Made by a program: the position numbers and the translations under genes. The notes under the pieces are model-generated. The model had not been told where the DNA came from, made no database searches, and saw only the letters and a list, made by a program, of their open reading frames with translations. 64,000 nucleotides of DNA from Callaeas wilsoni (taxonomy: Eukaryota; Chordata; Aves; Passeriformes; Callaeidae): assembly GCA_013398955.1 (NCBI GenBank), contig VWPU01014838.1, positions 28,742 through 92,741 on the forward strand, given 5' to 3'. How positions within the stretch are numbered: position 1 is the first letter of the stretch; each line of letters begins with the position of its first letter. Below are positions 37,301 through 43,837 of the stretch, in pieces.

Positions 37301-37509
37301 CTTTCATTAAATCTGTCTCTTATTTCCCTTTTCCAGATGCATGTGACCTTGTTCAAGATAGCGGAGAATGTCAGAATTACATTTTGAAGTGGTACTACGA
37401 CAAAGAGCAGAAAATGTGTGGTCAGTTCTGGTATGGGGGCTGTGGAGGCAATAAAAATAGATTTGAAACACAAGAAGAATGTGGATTCTTGTGTATAGAG
37501 TCTTCATAG
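957..37509 (+). CDS. COL6A4: Collagen VI alpha-4 chain, 3' part of the gene (30 exons)
   Basis: Spliced coding region read from consecutive exons whose phases all agree, giving 1156 complete codons before the stop (residue 1 = Cys, codon at 959). Domains: N1 vWA at about 1-205, triple helix 206-541 (336 residues, the usual collagen VI length), C1 vWA about 568-745, C2 vWA about 773-975, acidic linker 978-1100, Kunitz domain 1102-1152. From family knowledge, C1-C2-Kunitz without a proline-rich or fibronectin III module separates alpha-4 from alpha-3 (longer C-terminus), alpha-5 (third C-terminal vWA) and alpha-6 (no Kunitz). The chain is secreted and would join alpha-1 and alpha-2 in microfibrils. 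The gene is 5'-incomplete: signal peptide and outer N-terminal vWA domains are upstream. No in-frame stop or frameshift was found. A COL6A3 copy is the main alternative and is unlikely. Confidence 0.9.
1419..1665 (-). mobile_element. CR1 LINE 3' fragment
   Basis: Starts with the typical CR1 end read in reverse (AGAATCACAGAATGG) and continues with CR1-like text on gathering, clustering and 'GTCCAGGGCCATGTCCAG'. It is 5'-truncated and diverged, and sits in the intron after the first N1 exon. Confidence 0.75.
1800..1841. repeat. Inverted repeat (18-bp arms, 6-nt loop)
   Basis: Arms 1800-1817 and 1824-1841 are complementary except for one G-T pair. Intronic hairpin; origin unknown, perhaps a palindromic duplication. 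Confidence 0.8.
1842..4348. other. Intron remainder between N1 exons
   Basis: Intronic AT-rich sequence. The only structure seen is a 27-bp tandem duplication at 3490-3543. Open frames here lack splice context and family similarity. Confidence 0.6.
3490..3543. repeat. 27-bp tandem duplication
   Basis: Two adjacent copies, 3490-3516 and 3517-3543, differ at one base. Probably a recent replication-slippage event inside an intron. Confidence 0.9.
4349..4427 (+). CDS. COL6A4: COL6A4 exon b: N1 vWA middle
   Basis: Acceptor ctgacag|GTT, donor AAAG|gtatca; phase 0 to 1. Encodes VLLVFSDGLDD..., the central vWA beta strand with its conserved DG, followed by an amphipathic helix. Confidence 0.9.
5009..5154 (+). 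CDS. COL6A4: COL6A4 exon c: N1 vWA end
   Basis: Phase 1 to 0, donor CTT|gtaagt. Encodes GLDALLLVGLDN and the last helices of the vWA fold, ending ILQRNL. Carries an NLTE sequon. Confidence 0.9.
5249..5341 (+). CDS. COL6A4: COL6A4 exon d: cysteine linker and start of triple helix
   Basis: 93 nt, phase 0. A Cys-rich linker (KCCNVICKC) runs directly into Gly-X-Y repeats starting GENGDRG. Such cysteines stabilise the chain assembly of collagen VI. The first 15 helix residues are here. Confidence 0.92.
5342..6691. other. Intron
   Basis: 1.35 kb AT-rich intron. I see no exon, CR1 or LTR signature. Confidence 0.5.
6692..6745 (+). CDS. COL6A4: COL6A4 helix exon (54 nt)
   Basis: Six uninterrupted Gly-X-Y triplets between tttttag and gtaagt; begins GSTGYRG. 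Confidence 0.92.
7217..7288 (+). CDS. COL6A4: COL6A4 helix exon (72 nt) with the helix cysteine
   Basis: Eight Gly-X-Y triplets starting GERGPAG. It contains GDRGCPG; counting from the first helix Gly, the Cys is residue 50, the position of the alpha-3(VI) cysteine known to stabilise tetramers. The downstream donor is GC (AAG|gcaagt) rather than GT. Confidence 0.9.
7766..7792 (+). CDS. COL6A4: COL6A4 helix exon (27 nt)
   Basis: Three triplets GARGYRGSQ between ttcag and gtatgt; a short exon size standard in collagen VI genes. Confidence 0.9.
7793..10245. other. Intron
   Basis: 2.45 kb AT-rich intron; no coding or repeat signature recognised. Confidence 0.5.
10246..10290 (+). CDS. COL6A4: COL6A4 helix exon (45 nt)
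   Basis: Five triplets, begins GEHGESG; tacag acceptor and CAG|gtaatc donor. Confidence 0.9.
10522..10575 (+). CDS. COL6A4: COL6A4 helix exon (54 nt)
   Basis: Six triplets, begins GERGFPG; the polypyrimidine tract before it is long, with a T run around 10487-10513. Confidence 0.9.
10807..10869 (+). CDS. COL6A4: COL6A4 helix exon (63 nt) with RGD
   Basis: Seven triplets. Contains GEPGER, which resembles the GxOGER class of collagen integrin sites, and an RGD tripeptide at 10858-10866. Donor CAT|gtaagt. Confidence 0.92.
11163..11218 (-). mobile_element. CR1 LINE 3' end, left piece
   Basis: Begins with the reverse of the CR1 terminal octamer repeats (ATCATAGAATCATAGAATGG) and continues with GGGACCTTAAAGATCATC. 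It stops where the LTR begins and resumes after it, so this is one CR1 split by a later insertion. Confidence 0.85.
11219..11667 (-). mobile_element. Solo LTR of an endogenous retrovirus
   Basis: Closely matches the LTR at 63369-63823 over its whole length. Ends form TG...CA with related termini (TGATT... / ...CATCA). The reverse of AATAAATACC near its left end puts the polyadenylation signal on the minus strand. GTTC flanks both sides (11215-11218 and 11668-11671), a 4-bp target duplication. With no internal region next to it, it is a solo LTR left by recombination. Confidence 0.85.
11672..11715 (-). mobile_element. CR1 LINE, right piece
   Basis: Text such as CAGGGGCAGGGACACCTCAC and AGACCAGGCTG is CR1 consensus-like and continues the piece ending at 11218 once the LTR and one GTTC copy are removed. 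The 5' limit is uncertain. Confidence 0.75.
12451..12516 (+). CDS. COL6A4: COL6A4 helix exon (66 nt) with interruptions
   Basis: Begins GDPGANNNVTGPKG: one residue too many between two Gly, creating an NVT sequon at the break. Near the end GNLASQ lacks a Gly. Such imperfections are normal for the collagen VI helix and give it flexibility. Confidence 0.88.
13293..13346 (+). CDS. COL6A4: COL6A4 helix exon (54 nt)
   Basis: Six triplets, begins GDPGPHG; tttgcag acceptor and GAT|gtaaga donor. Confidence 0.9.
14294..14329 (+). CDS. COL6A4: COL6A4 helix exon (36 nt)
   Basis: Four triplets, GAAGRRGPPGVK; tcctag acceptor and gtgagt donor. Confidence 0.9.
14330..19046. other. Longest COL6A4 intron, with LTR-like stretches
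   Basis: 4.7 kb. Two places have a TATA-like box followed by AATAAA on the + strand: TATATAAAC near 15362 with AATAAA at about 15487, and 17617-17645. Both may be old LTRs; only the second is listed separately. A TTG microsatellite lies near 18247-18262. No missing exon is expected, since the helix is complete without one. Confidence 0.45.
17500..17730 (+). mobile_element. Possible LTR remnant
   Basis: TATATAAA at 17617-17624 is followed 15 bases later by AATAAA at 17640-17645, then a GC-richer CTCGCTCTGGACTCC stretch. This compact promoter and poly(A) layout is typical of avian retroviral LTRs. Ends and target duplication were not identified, so the borders are approximate. Confidence 0.4.
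19047..19109 (+). CDS. COL6A4: COL6A4 helix exon (63 nt)
   Basis: Seven triplets, begins GEQGDLG; tggcag acceptor and CAG|gtaact donor. Confidence 0.9.
19895..19957 (+). CDS. COL6A4: COL6A4 helix exon (63 nt)
   Basis: Seven triplets, begins GPRGPQG, rich in Gly-Pro-Pro-like triplets that would be hydroxylated; donor CTG|gttagc is weak. Confidence 0.88.
20629..20691 (+). CDS. COL6A4: COL6A4 helix exon (63 nt)
   Basis: Seven triplets, begins GSLGTPG; attacag acceptor and AAG|gtagag donor. Confidence 0.9.
21063..21315 (-). mobile_element. CR1 LINE 3' fragment
   Basis: Reverse CR1 3' text: AATCACAGAATATGTCATC, GGAAGGGATCC, then GTCCAACTCCCTGCTTCTTGC and the CCCAGTGACCAACACT stretch. 5'-truncated; inserted in a COL6A4 intron antisense to the gene. 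Confidence 0.85.
22293..22355 (+). CDS. COL6A4: COL6A4 helix exon (63 nt)
   Basis: Seven triplets, begins GEPGDPG; ataacag acceptor and CCT|gtgagt donor. Confidence 0.9.
22788..22838 (+). CDS. COL6A4: COL6A4 helix exon (51 nt) with interruption
   Basis: GMDGRDAYGPEG: only four residues follow this Gly before the next, a break in the repeat. The exon is 51 nt and in phase 0, so the reading frame is kept. Confidence 0.88.
24360..24395 (+). CDS. COL6A4: COL6A4 helix exon (36 nt)
   Basis: Four triplets, GESGFIGYPGPQ; ttcatag acceptor and CAG|gtatga donor. Confidence 0.9.
24523..24585 (+). CDS. COL6A4: COL6A4 helix exon (63 nt)
   Basis: Seven triplets, begins GEEGDQG and ends GIRGRR. This exon is the best match for the decayed exon at 45621. 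Confidence 0.9.
24899..24961 (+). CDS. COL6A4: COL6A4 helix exon (63 nt)
   Basis: Seven triplets, begins GNVGTPG; donor ATG|gtaatt followed by a T-rich run. Confidence 0.9.
24962..27260. other. Intron with AATTT tandem repeat
   Basis: 2.3 kb. A run of imperfect (TTTAA)n/(AATTT)n repeats occupies about 25310-25367. Nothing else recognised. Confidence 0.55.
25310..25367. repeat. AATTT pentanucleotide microsatellite
   Basis: Repeated TTTAATTTAA units with A/T run variants. Confidence 0.85.
27261..27296 (+). CDS. COL6A4: COL6A4 last helix exon (36 nt)
   Basis: GAKGPVGTI closes the helix at residue 336, then LME starts the non-collagenous C-terminus. Donor GAA|gtaaga. Confidence 0.9.
28169..28205 (+). 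CDS. COL6A4: COL6A4 exon: linker to C1
   Basis: 37 nt, phase 0 to 1; PCELVKFTRKNC, two cysteines just after the helix. Donor C|gtaagt. Confidence 0.88.
28771..28782 (+). CDS. COL6A4: COL6A4 12-nt microexon
   Basis: Only 12 bases between ttccag and gtaagc. It adds four residues and keeps phase 1, giving ...CPCSSD. The next exon joins in frame only in phase 1, which the microexon preserves, so it could be optional. Confidence 0.75.
28892..29379 (+). CDS. COL6A4: COL6A4 exon: C1 vWA domain, main part
   Basis: 488 nt, phase 1 to 0. Starts DTCPAYPTEVVFALDMS. The metal-site motif reads DMSDD, so its second serine is replaced. Later conserved blocks are GARVSVVSFN, IGAAMRFVARNVF, RKVALFFANGP and LSALDITPVVIAF. 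Confidence 0.93.
29380..31216. other. Intron
   Basis: 1.84 kb between the two C1 exons; no repeat or extra exon recognised. Confidence 0.5.
31217..31307 (+). CDS. COL6A4: COL6A4 exon: end of C1
   Basis: 91 nt, phase 0 to 1: IDGTRRFQLFIW... ending ITYCTLCFG. The CxxC pair at the end is typical of the C1-C2 junction in alpha-4 to alpha-6. Confidence 0.88.
32267..32325. repeat. T/G low-complexity tract
   Basis: Runs of T interspersed with GGTTGG units, next to the left end of the LTR below. Confidence 0.7.
32347..33479 (-). mobile_element. 1.13-kb LTR (avian ERVL-like), probably solo
   Basis: TG...CA element starting TGTAGTGGGTTGACC and ending CCCAATACA. Flanks GATTT (32342-32346) and GATCT (33480-33484) are a target duplication with one mismatch. 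The middle has imperfect tandem units built on CTCCAG / CCATGGG / CTGCAG motifs. I recognise this as a family abundant in songbirds; read on the minus strand it begins TGTATTGGG and has an AT-rich ATATATTTAG block. It fills half of the C1-C2 intron. The open frame at 32687-33208 lies inside it and is not a gene. Confidence 0.8.
33569..34240 (+). CDS. COL6A4: COL6A4 exon: C2 vWA domain
   Basis: 672 nt in one exon, phase 1 to 1. Begins DKCNPRTNCEV; MDMDITYIMDSSRS carries an intact DxSxS metal-site motif, unlike N1 and C1. Later blocks: EEFQRAKDFV, ALEFDLVTYSN, HRVIFTIVGSK, AKCQGFTLFTLALG. Ends FLNLLQ. Confidence 0.95.
34241..35072. other. Intron
   Basis: No exon or repeat recognised. Confidence 0.5.
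35073..35166 (+). CDS. COL6A4: COL6A4 exon: linker part 1
   Basis: 94 nt, phase 1 to 2: starts QEMNSYPSPEL, acidic, one Cys. Donor AAAG|gttgga is weak but the phase fits the next exon exactly. Confidence 0.75.
35376..35647 (+). CDS. COL6A4: COL6A4 exon: acidic linker part 2
   Basis: 272 nt, phase 2 to 1. Low-complexity Glu/Asp/Lys-rich stretch, e.g. DDYDENEYFTEEDAK, with an NES sequon and two cysteines. It is a disordered spacer between C2 and Kunitz; an alpha-4-specific region with little known function. Confidence 0.8.
35648..37336. other. Last COL6A4 intron
   Basis: 1.7 kb AT-rich intron. AATAAA-type signals near 36222 and 36402 could permit premature polyadenylation, giving a Kunitz-less form that ends soon after 35647; this is inference only. 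Confidence 0.45.
37337..37509 (+). CDS. COL6A4: COL6A4 last exon: Kunitz domain and stop
   Basis: Phase 1 start, TAG at 37507-37509. All six Kunitz cysteines are present with usual spacing (C-x8-C, C at KMC, GGC, EEC, LC), and the WYYD and FWYGGCGGN cores are conserved. The residue after the second Cys (P1) is Gln and P1' is Asn, so trypsin inhibition is unlikely. Alpha-3(VI) has a comparable C-terminal Kunitz domain that is cut off from the assembled fibril. Confidence 0.95.
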
Positions 37510-37663
37510 TGCAGAGACACTTAACTTAATTCTTCAGTTAGACTATCAGGTTGATGTGGAAAAGGCATTCAAAGAGGAAGCTTCACATAGCCACTCGGCT
37601 CCCATATTTCAGTTGAAAGAAATACTTGATTATAAACTGATTATCTGGTAACGTAATTGTGAA

Positions 37664-37669
37664 AATAAA
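37664..37669 (+). terminator. Candidate poly(A) signal 1
   Basis: AATAAA 155 bases after the COL6A4 stop codon. Confidence 0.5.
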
Positions 37670-37818
37670 ATTTAGGCTATTTCTCCGTTGTTCTAACATG
37701 TTGAGTATTGAGAAACTCTTGCTAGCCAACAGTGCATTGTTTAAAAGGCATAAAAATATTGAAACTTGACTTTCTTCCATAAATACCAAAATGTGCACTT
37801 TCTGAATATACTGCATAA

Positions 37819-37824
37819 AATAAA
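37819..37824 (+). terminator. Candidate poly(A) signal 2
   Basis: AATAAA 310 bases after the stop, with a TGTTTTGATGTGTTTG GU-type element about 58 bases further on, which makes it the better candidate. Confidence 0.55.
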
Positions 37825-38866
37825 GCAGTGCCTCAGAGATTTACATGAAATAATATCAGATGCAAGACACTAACATCAAAATGTTTTGATGTGTTTGCTT
37901 ACATTTATCCTGCTTATAGAAAATACCAGAAAGCATTTAGATCTTAAAGGATTTAGAAGATTTATTACCATAGAGTCATTCTTGGCTTCTTTTTTTTTTT
38001 ATTTTCTGAATAATTCAACATGTGAATAAAATCAATCATTCTCAAATGTTTTACTTCTACTGTTAGTTCTTGAAACAGGTGTAAACATATTCTCATGGTG
38101 TGGCTTCCCATTGGTAAATAAGCATTGGCCCCCTTTCCTTGTTACCAGATGTTAGACAAGTGCTTTCATTTTAGAATATTAGATTTTCATAGTTGCTCTT
38201 GAGTGAAAGAAGAAGAGGACATCTGATTGAAGATAGTAAATGCAGTGCCCTGCAGAAGGGTAGGACTTAGCTGAACTTTCATACTCTGATGACTTTCCCA
38301 AACTCTGTTGCCCATTTTATGGCTGTAGAAGTCACGGTGCATTTAACTTTGTCACCATAGGCTGTTCTGCAGAGATGGCTGTACTCACCTGGAATTTTTT
38401 CCTTCTCTGGATTCACCTACAAGATACAAGAACAGATCTATCTTTCTATATGCTCCTCTGGAAAAAAAAAAAAAAGGAAAAAATTTTAAACTGGAAGAAA
38501 AGCTGTAAAAATTATGCAGAAAATGTTTCTTACTGAAGAAGTAAGTGAAATAATGACATGTATTCCATACATGTCGATGGATGCAACTGGATATAAAACA
38601 ATATGTGCCAGCTTTCTTTAAATTAAATTTAAAATTTCCCTTTGAAAATACAGGCTTTGCTCTGATTCAGAGGAATCACATGCACAACAGTGAGCCCTTC
38701 CTAGCAGAATGGAAGGGCTGGTTATACTACTGACTCTATGGAAAGAAGTCCTTGTCCACTTCTAGAAGACGTTAGCAGGGAATTTTATGATCAGTTTTAG
38801 AGGAGCCCTGCCTCCAGCCAGGTGGAGAAGAGGAGTAACTGGGTTTGCTGGATTGTGTGGATTTGA
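37825..38866. other. COL6A4 3' flank
   Basis: AT-rich intergenic sequence with an A run near 38461-38474. No gene seen. Confidence 0.5.
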
Positions 38867-39120
38867 GGGCCTGGCATATCATCCCCCCAGGAGTACAAGG
38901 CTTTAGTAGACACTGGTGCACAGTGTGCCCTAATGCCATCAAGCTTTGCAGGACCACGAGCCATTTGTATTCCTGGAGTGACAGGAGGATGCCAGGAGCT
39001 GACTCTATTGGATTCTGAGATTAGCCGGACTGGGAATGAGCGGTAAAGGCATCCCATTGTGACTAGCCCAGAGATTCCACACATCCTTGGCATAGATTGT
39101 CTCAGGCAACACCTCCCTTT
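38867..39120 (+). mobile_element. Retroviral aspartic-protease relic
   Basis: One frame carries the protease active-site motif DTGA at 38909-38920 and, 62 codons on, LGID at 39086-39097, the typical second conserved block of retroviral proteases. A TAA at 39044-39046 breaks the frame, so it is dead. Only this pol-proximal piece of the provirus remains. Confidence 0.7.
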
Positions 39121-39236
39121 TTGTTCTTCCCCAGCTTTAGAAGCTGAGCATGTTGCCATGTGGAATAGAATATCCCTTGGATCAGCGGGGGTTGGCTGTC
39201 CCAGCTGTGTTGCCCCCAACTTGTTGTGCCTCTCCA

Positions 39237-39420
39237 GCTTTCTTCATGGTGCAGTGGGGTGAGAAACAGAAAAGGCCTTGACTCTGTGCAAGCACTGCTC
39301 TACAATAACCAAAACATCCCTGAATTATCAACACTGTTTTCATCACAAACCCAAAACAGACCTCCATACCAGCTATTGTGAAAAAAATCAGCTTTACCCC
39401 AGTCAACAAACACCAGCATA
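39237..39420 (+). mobile_element. LTR fragment (avian ERVL-like)
   Basis: Text including AGAAAAGGCCTTGACTCTG, AATAACCAAAACATCCCTG and CTACCCCAG-like endings is, from memory, the 3' portion of a common avian LTR. It lies just downstream of the protease relic in the same sense, so it may be that provirus's 3' LTR. Confidence 0.5.
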
Positions 39421-39436
39421 TTCGCCACCCCTACAG

Positions 39437-39650
39437 ATGGTTGGTTGACCATGGCTGGATACCAGGTGACCACCAAACCACTCTTCATACTCTTTCCCTG
39501 CTCCAGTGTGGGGTCACTCCCTCAGGGTGCAGTCCTTTGGGAAGAGGCTGCTCCAGCATGGGACCCCTACAGTGTCACCAGTCCTGCTACCAAATCTGCT
39601 CCAACATGGACTCTTCTCTCCAAGGGACTAACTTTCTAGATGTTCAAATT
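39437..39650 (-). mobile_element. Fragment of the 32.3-kb LTR family
   Basis: GGTTGGTTGACCATGGCTGGATACCAGGTG matches the left end of the LTR at 32347, followed by GGGTGCAGTCC and CTGCTCCAGCATGGG units like its centre. Shorter and more diverged. Confidence 0.65.
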
Positions 39651-42017
39651 TTTGGTCTATTTCTAGACCAAATAGATTCTCTGTGCCCTTTTTATAGCCC
39701 TACATAAAATTGCACTTCTGTAGATGGATTATCTTATAGCTGTCATCAGCCATTCTTGCCTGTCTCACCTCTTCCCCTCAACTAGGACAAATCTCTGAGA
39801 AAAGCTTGAGTTACTGTGGAAATCTGGATCAGTAAAGGCTGATCATTTCACGTCTGGATAGTCATAGTCCAGATCTCAGTCAGGCCTGTCAGATGAAGGA
39901 ACTGTCCAAGTGCCTGAAGGTGTTTTTAATGTTGTATCAGGCTGTCCATCAATGACAAATCCAAGATTTTTCATGACCTGATAAACTGATTTGACAGAGT
40001 GACACCACTCTGGGGTCTTTAGTCAAAGGAGGCGTCTCTGCAAATGCGAGTTCATCTAGGTGACACCTTCTGCTCATTGGTATCACCTTTGCTTTGTGAA
40101 GGTCAATGTTTCCTGACTGTTTTATGTTCACAGAGTGGTCTTTGTGCTCTTTTCTGCATGGTATGTCTTCTGCTCTTGGGACCTGACCTTTCTCAGGAGA
40201 TGAAAGAGGAGAGAAGAAAGTGTCCAAACAGTCTCTGAACCTCTGGGGCAAGTTTTTTTGGCAGCCTCATAGCAGTGCTCCTCTCCAACAACTCTGCAGG
40301 ACGCCCTGTTAGCAGGTGTACATCACTGTGTCTCTCACAGGAAGCAGAAAAGAGATCCCAGTGACTTCAGAGGCAGCTGGCAGAAGTGCAACTCACATCA
40401 AACCTGAATGCACCTTCTGGACAATAGACACCTTTGCCATGCACATCCACTGTTTCCTGAGTCAAGTAGAGTAGTGAAGCATTTTGTATGACCCTTTTCA
40501 GCCCGGATTGCTTTCTTTCTGGGTGAATGTTCCAGGGATGTCGGTCAGCAGTTTTTAAGATCTTAGGGAAAATCTTTTTACTTCCAAATACCATTCCTGC
40601 TTTTTGGAAAAAAAAAAAAAAAAGGTAAATAAATAAGAAAAATAAATAAAAAACTTATTGTTAGCTCTTAAATATGTCTAATGGAAGATCATATTGGTTT
40701 CATCTGAGAAATATGGTATTTGATCGTGAAAACCAGGGACTGCTCGATGCCTTCTTCAAATTAAAACACTTGTTAGGAGGAAGCTGTGTATTATAACTTT
40801 CCGGATATTTATTGCTAACCTGTAGAAATAGCTGAGAACACAGGAAAAACCAATTAACTGCAATCTACAGGATTGTAGTCAAGCACTTACTGTAACAGAG
40901 ACGTGAAGGACAATGTTCTCTAGTGGGATCTAAGGGGAAAATACCATATAATTCCTCTTCTTTAATTAGTTTTCTTGTCTAATTTAATCTACAGCTTTAA
41001 GTTCTGAGATTCTCTTATCTTTACACTTTCTGTGACAAGGAATCTCTGAGTTGCCATAGAATTCCCAAGGCAAGGCAGTGCTAGCAGCCACGGCCCCAAG
41101 AAAGGGCATGTCTGAAGGGCCATCAAGAGCCAGCTCTGTAATTACTAAAATTGAAGTTGAAAGTCAGAACTGCTAGCACTGACAAAAAAAAAAAAAAAAG
41201 ATGTTCTAGTAGTTGAAGACCATGTTGCAATTATCTTACCCCTGTTCTTGTCCTGCCTCCCTATGTCAGCTGTGCCTAGAATACCCCCAGTGTCTGTAAT
41301 GGAGTGCAGGAGACTCTTCCAGAGTCCCTAGATCAGCAGAGCCTGAGCTCATGAGGAGGTCAGGTGCTGGGTTGTCGCCTTGCTGAGGTTTTAAAAGAGC
41401 TATCAGCTTTATGTCCAGAAATATTGCATTGCAGTAGTTTGCACTGACAATTGTTTCCTAATGACTTTAATACGCATATATGTGCTTTGATACACATATC
41501 TTTAGTAAATAGTACACTAATAATCCTGTAAAATAAATGTTTTGTTGCAGCAAGTGTTCTGTCATCAGCAGACTAATAGGAATGGATTCTTCTCAGCTAA
41601 AATAAGTTCACATAAATCAAACCTCAGAGCGTAGTCTTGCTCCCACTAAAATCACCACTCAATATTCTGTAAAAAGATTTTCATCACATATTACTTTAAA
41701 AAACAAGATGAAAACCGTTTCTGGAAAATAGTGGTATAGCAATATAAGATACCCAGCCTTCCTGAAACCACAAACATGCCCATTTATTAAGGGTTAATAA
41801 CTATTCAAAAACCACATTTTTAAAAACAGTTACTATTTGATTAATAGGTGGCTAGTTAAGTGTTTTCCACTTTCCTTGAAATTGAAAAAAAAAACCAGGA
41901 TGCATCTGGACTTCGATAGAGGTGGCTCTTCCTGGTACACACGCATGGTTAAAAACCAGCTTCTTCAATGTTCTGACTGTGGCCATTCTTTTCACCTCCC
42001 TCAGAGAGGATGCTCAG
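39651..42017. other. Region between retroviral debris and the collagen relic
   Basis: Starts with a 9-bp-arm palindrome (39651-39672). Two minus-strand open frames (39949-40251 and 40367-40594) look protein-like but match nothing I recognise. A runs at about 40609-40624 and 41185-41200. No vWA or collagen remnant seen, though the missing 5' half of the decayed gene would be expected here. Confidence 0.45.
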
Positions 42018-42083
42018 AGAGAACCACCAGGACCAAAAGGAAGACAATGTAACATGGGATATCCAGGTAAAAGAGGTCTAAAA
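42018..42083 (+). pseudogene. Collagen VI helix exon relic A
   Basis: After a pyrimidine tract and ctcag, reads REPPGPKGRQCNMGYPGKRGLK. Restoring G at two sites (AGA from GGA, TGT from GGT) and removing one extra CCA codon gives a normal 63-nt Gly-X-Y exon. The donor is gone (attaaac). Clear collagen character, no longer functional. Confidence 0.75.
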
Positions 42084-42649
42084 ATTAAACAAAAATTCTG
42101 AAAATACTGTTTAATTGTGATTTAGAATAATTCTTCAAAGTTTTTATTACATGTTTTTCTAACTTTTGCCTTCATTTTTCTTTTCATGGATGCAAGGATT
42201 TGTTGGGAAAAGGGTACAGTATTACTCTAGACAATCTGAATGTCTGAATGCAATATTCTTTAGTGTTCTCTCTTGCAATAATTGAAGATTTTGAGAGTTT
42301 TGCAGAGATGTCAGTGAGTATTAAGTCAATGTTACTTTTTTTTAAGCTGTGTGCAGATATGTGCTGCAGTGCCCAGTTTGTGGTTTTGCCTAGGAAACAC
42401 GTGGGAAATCTAATTGCAAGCATTAATTCCTGTGTTTAGGGTTTTTTCTTCCTTTTTTTTTTTCTGGTTGGTTCGTTGGTTGTTTTTGTGAAAAATTCAT
42501 GCACATTTTTATTATTTCAGGAACAGTGGGGAAGATGGGAGTCATGGAATTAGAGAATAAGAGATACATTATTTCCTTTCTTTCGCCTTCTTGACCTCAA
42601 AGTTACTGAGTGGTAAAAATGAAATAATATACCATATTTTGTCTCTAAG

Positions 42650-42703
42650 AGATCTCTTGGGGTTCCTGGAAAGAAAGGAGAAAAGGGTGACTTTGGATAT
42701 CAG
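42650..42703 (+). pseudogene. Collagen VI helix exon relic B
   Basis: Exactly 54 nt between ctaag and CAG: (R)SLGVPGKKGEKGDFGYQ. The first Gly is lost, and the donor reads CAG|taacac, one G short of CAG|gtaac. It resembles the intact exon at 20629 (GSLGTPG). Confidence 0.8.
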
Positions 42704-43140
42704 TAACACTTAGTCATCTTTTATTGGTCAGGGCTTGGATTTAAGAACAACAGCATGGCTATTTCATGAAACTGTCCCTGTGAGAAATGTCTTTAATAAA
42801 CTCTCAAGCACAAGGCACAACTTTGTACCACAAAGTTATTTGCACTTCTTTTTGTTTGAATTTCTATCAGAAGAGATATTATAGGGCTTAAAATACTTTT
42901 TGCTCTTCTGAAAAAGAGCAAACTACTGATGAATAGCCCTTGGGTAGTTTTGAAAATAGGGTATATATTCAGTAGAATAGGATAGTAGACGAGGACAGTG
43001 AAGGATGGGGGATAAAACAGACAACATTGTCATAGTAGTTTTTATCAGAAGGCGGTTTTTAACACATATGCAATGCTCTAAAATAACTACTTGGTACCTC
43101 ACTTCCAGATAAAATGTTCTTACCCTTTCTGTCCTTATAG

Positions 43141-43203
43141 AGGTGCTGAAGGATACACAGAGCTATGCGTTCCAAACATTGCAGCTAAAACTGCAAGTTT
43201 TAG
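43141..43203 (+). pseudogene. Possible collagen exon relic C
   Basis: Follows a good acceptor (ctgtccttatag). GGTGCTGAAGGATACACAG reads GAEGYT, then the pattern is lost. Weak. Confidence 0.35.
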
Positions 43204-43810
43204 GTATTTGTAGCTTGCATGTAAGGATTGTTAGGTGTATAAAGTTTCTTTTTTCATTTATTTGTGTCAGCTTCCACCAGCAAGCCTAGTGCTCAGCAAG
43301 TCTTTCCCAGTGACTATAGTATTAAATGAGTTTTTAGTGTCCGTACACAAGATTTTATTTCAAGAACTTAACCACTGCATTTTTTCAGGAGTACTGTCTT
43401 TGAATTATTTTTGCTATGTTGATTTCTAGTTCTTTCTGTGTCTGCAGTGTTCAATGCTGAAATTAGGCTAATAGGTAGATCCTCTGGAATCTTCATCGCC
43501 ATCTGTAAATGCAAGGAAGTATGTTATACATAGGAGGAAGACGTAAAGAAAAAGTTAAAACTTTTCGATACAATGAATCCCAACATGTAACTGTCTGTTA
43601 GGTCACACAAAAAAGACTTAAAAAGACAAAGATTTGTTGTCATTTACAGACAGATCAATTGTGAACAGCCTGGTCACAATAGCTTGCAATGAAAACAAGG
43701 ATTCAAAGGACCTTGGGTAAACAATTTTAACATTCACAAGAGAAAAAAAACCCAAGCATTAATGGGTGTGTGTGTAAACTGAACTTTTTTGTACACATTG
43801 TTATTTTTAG

Positions 43811-43837
43811 GGTCAAAAAGGGCAGCAAAACCAGGAA
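43811..43837 (+). pseudogene. Collagen helix exon relic D
   Basis: 27 nt between tttttag and gtaaga: GQKGQQNQE. Both splice sites survive; the third Gly became Asn (two adjacent G-to-A changes). Confidence 0.65.

Noticed and set aside
957..37509. Assignment as COL6A3
   Set aside because: COL6A3 has a proline-rich region and a fibronectin III domain between C2 and Kunitz; here only an acidic linker is present.
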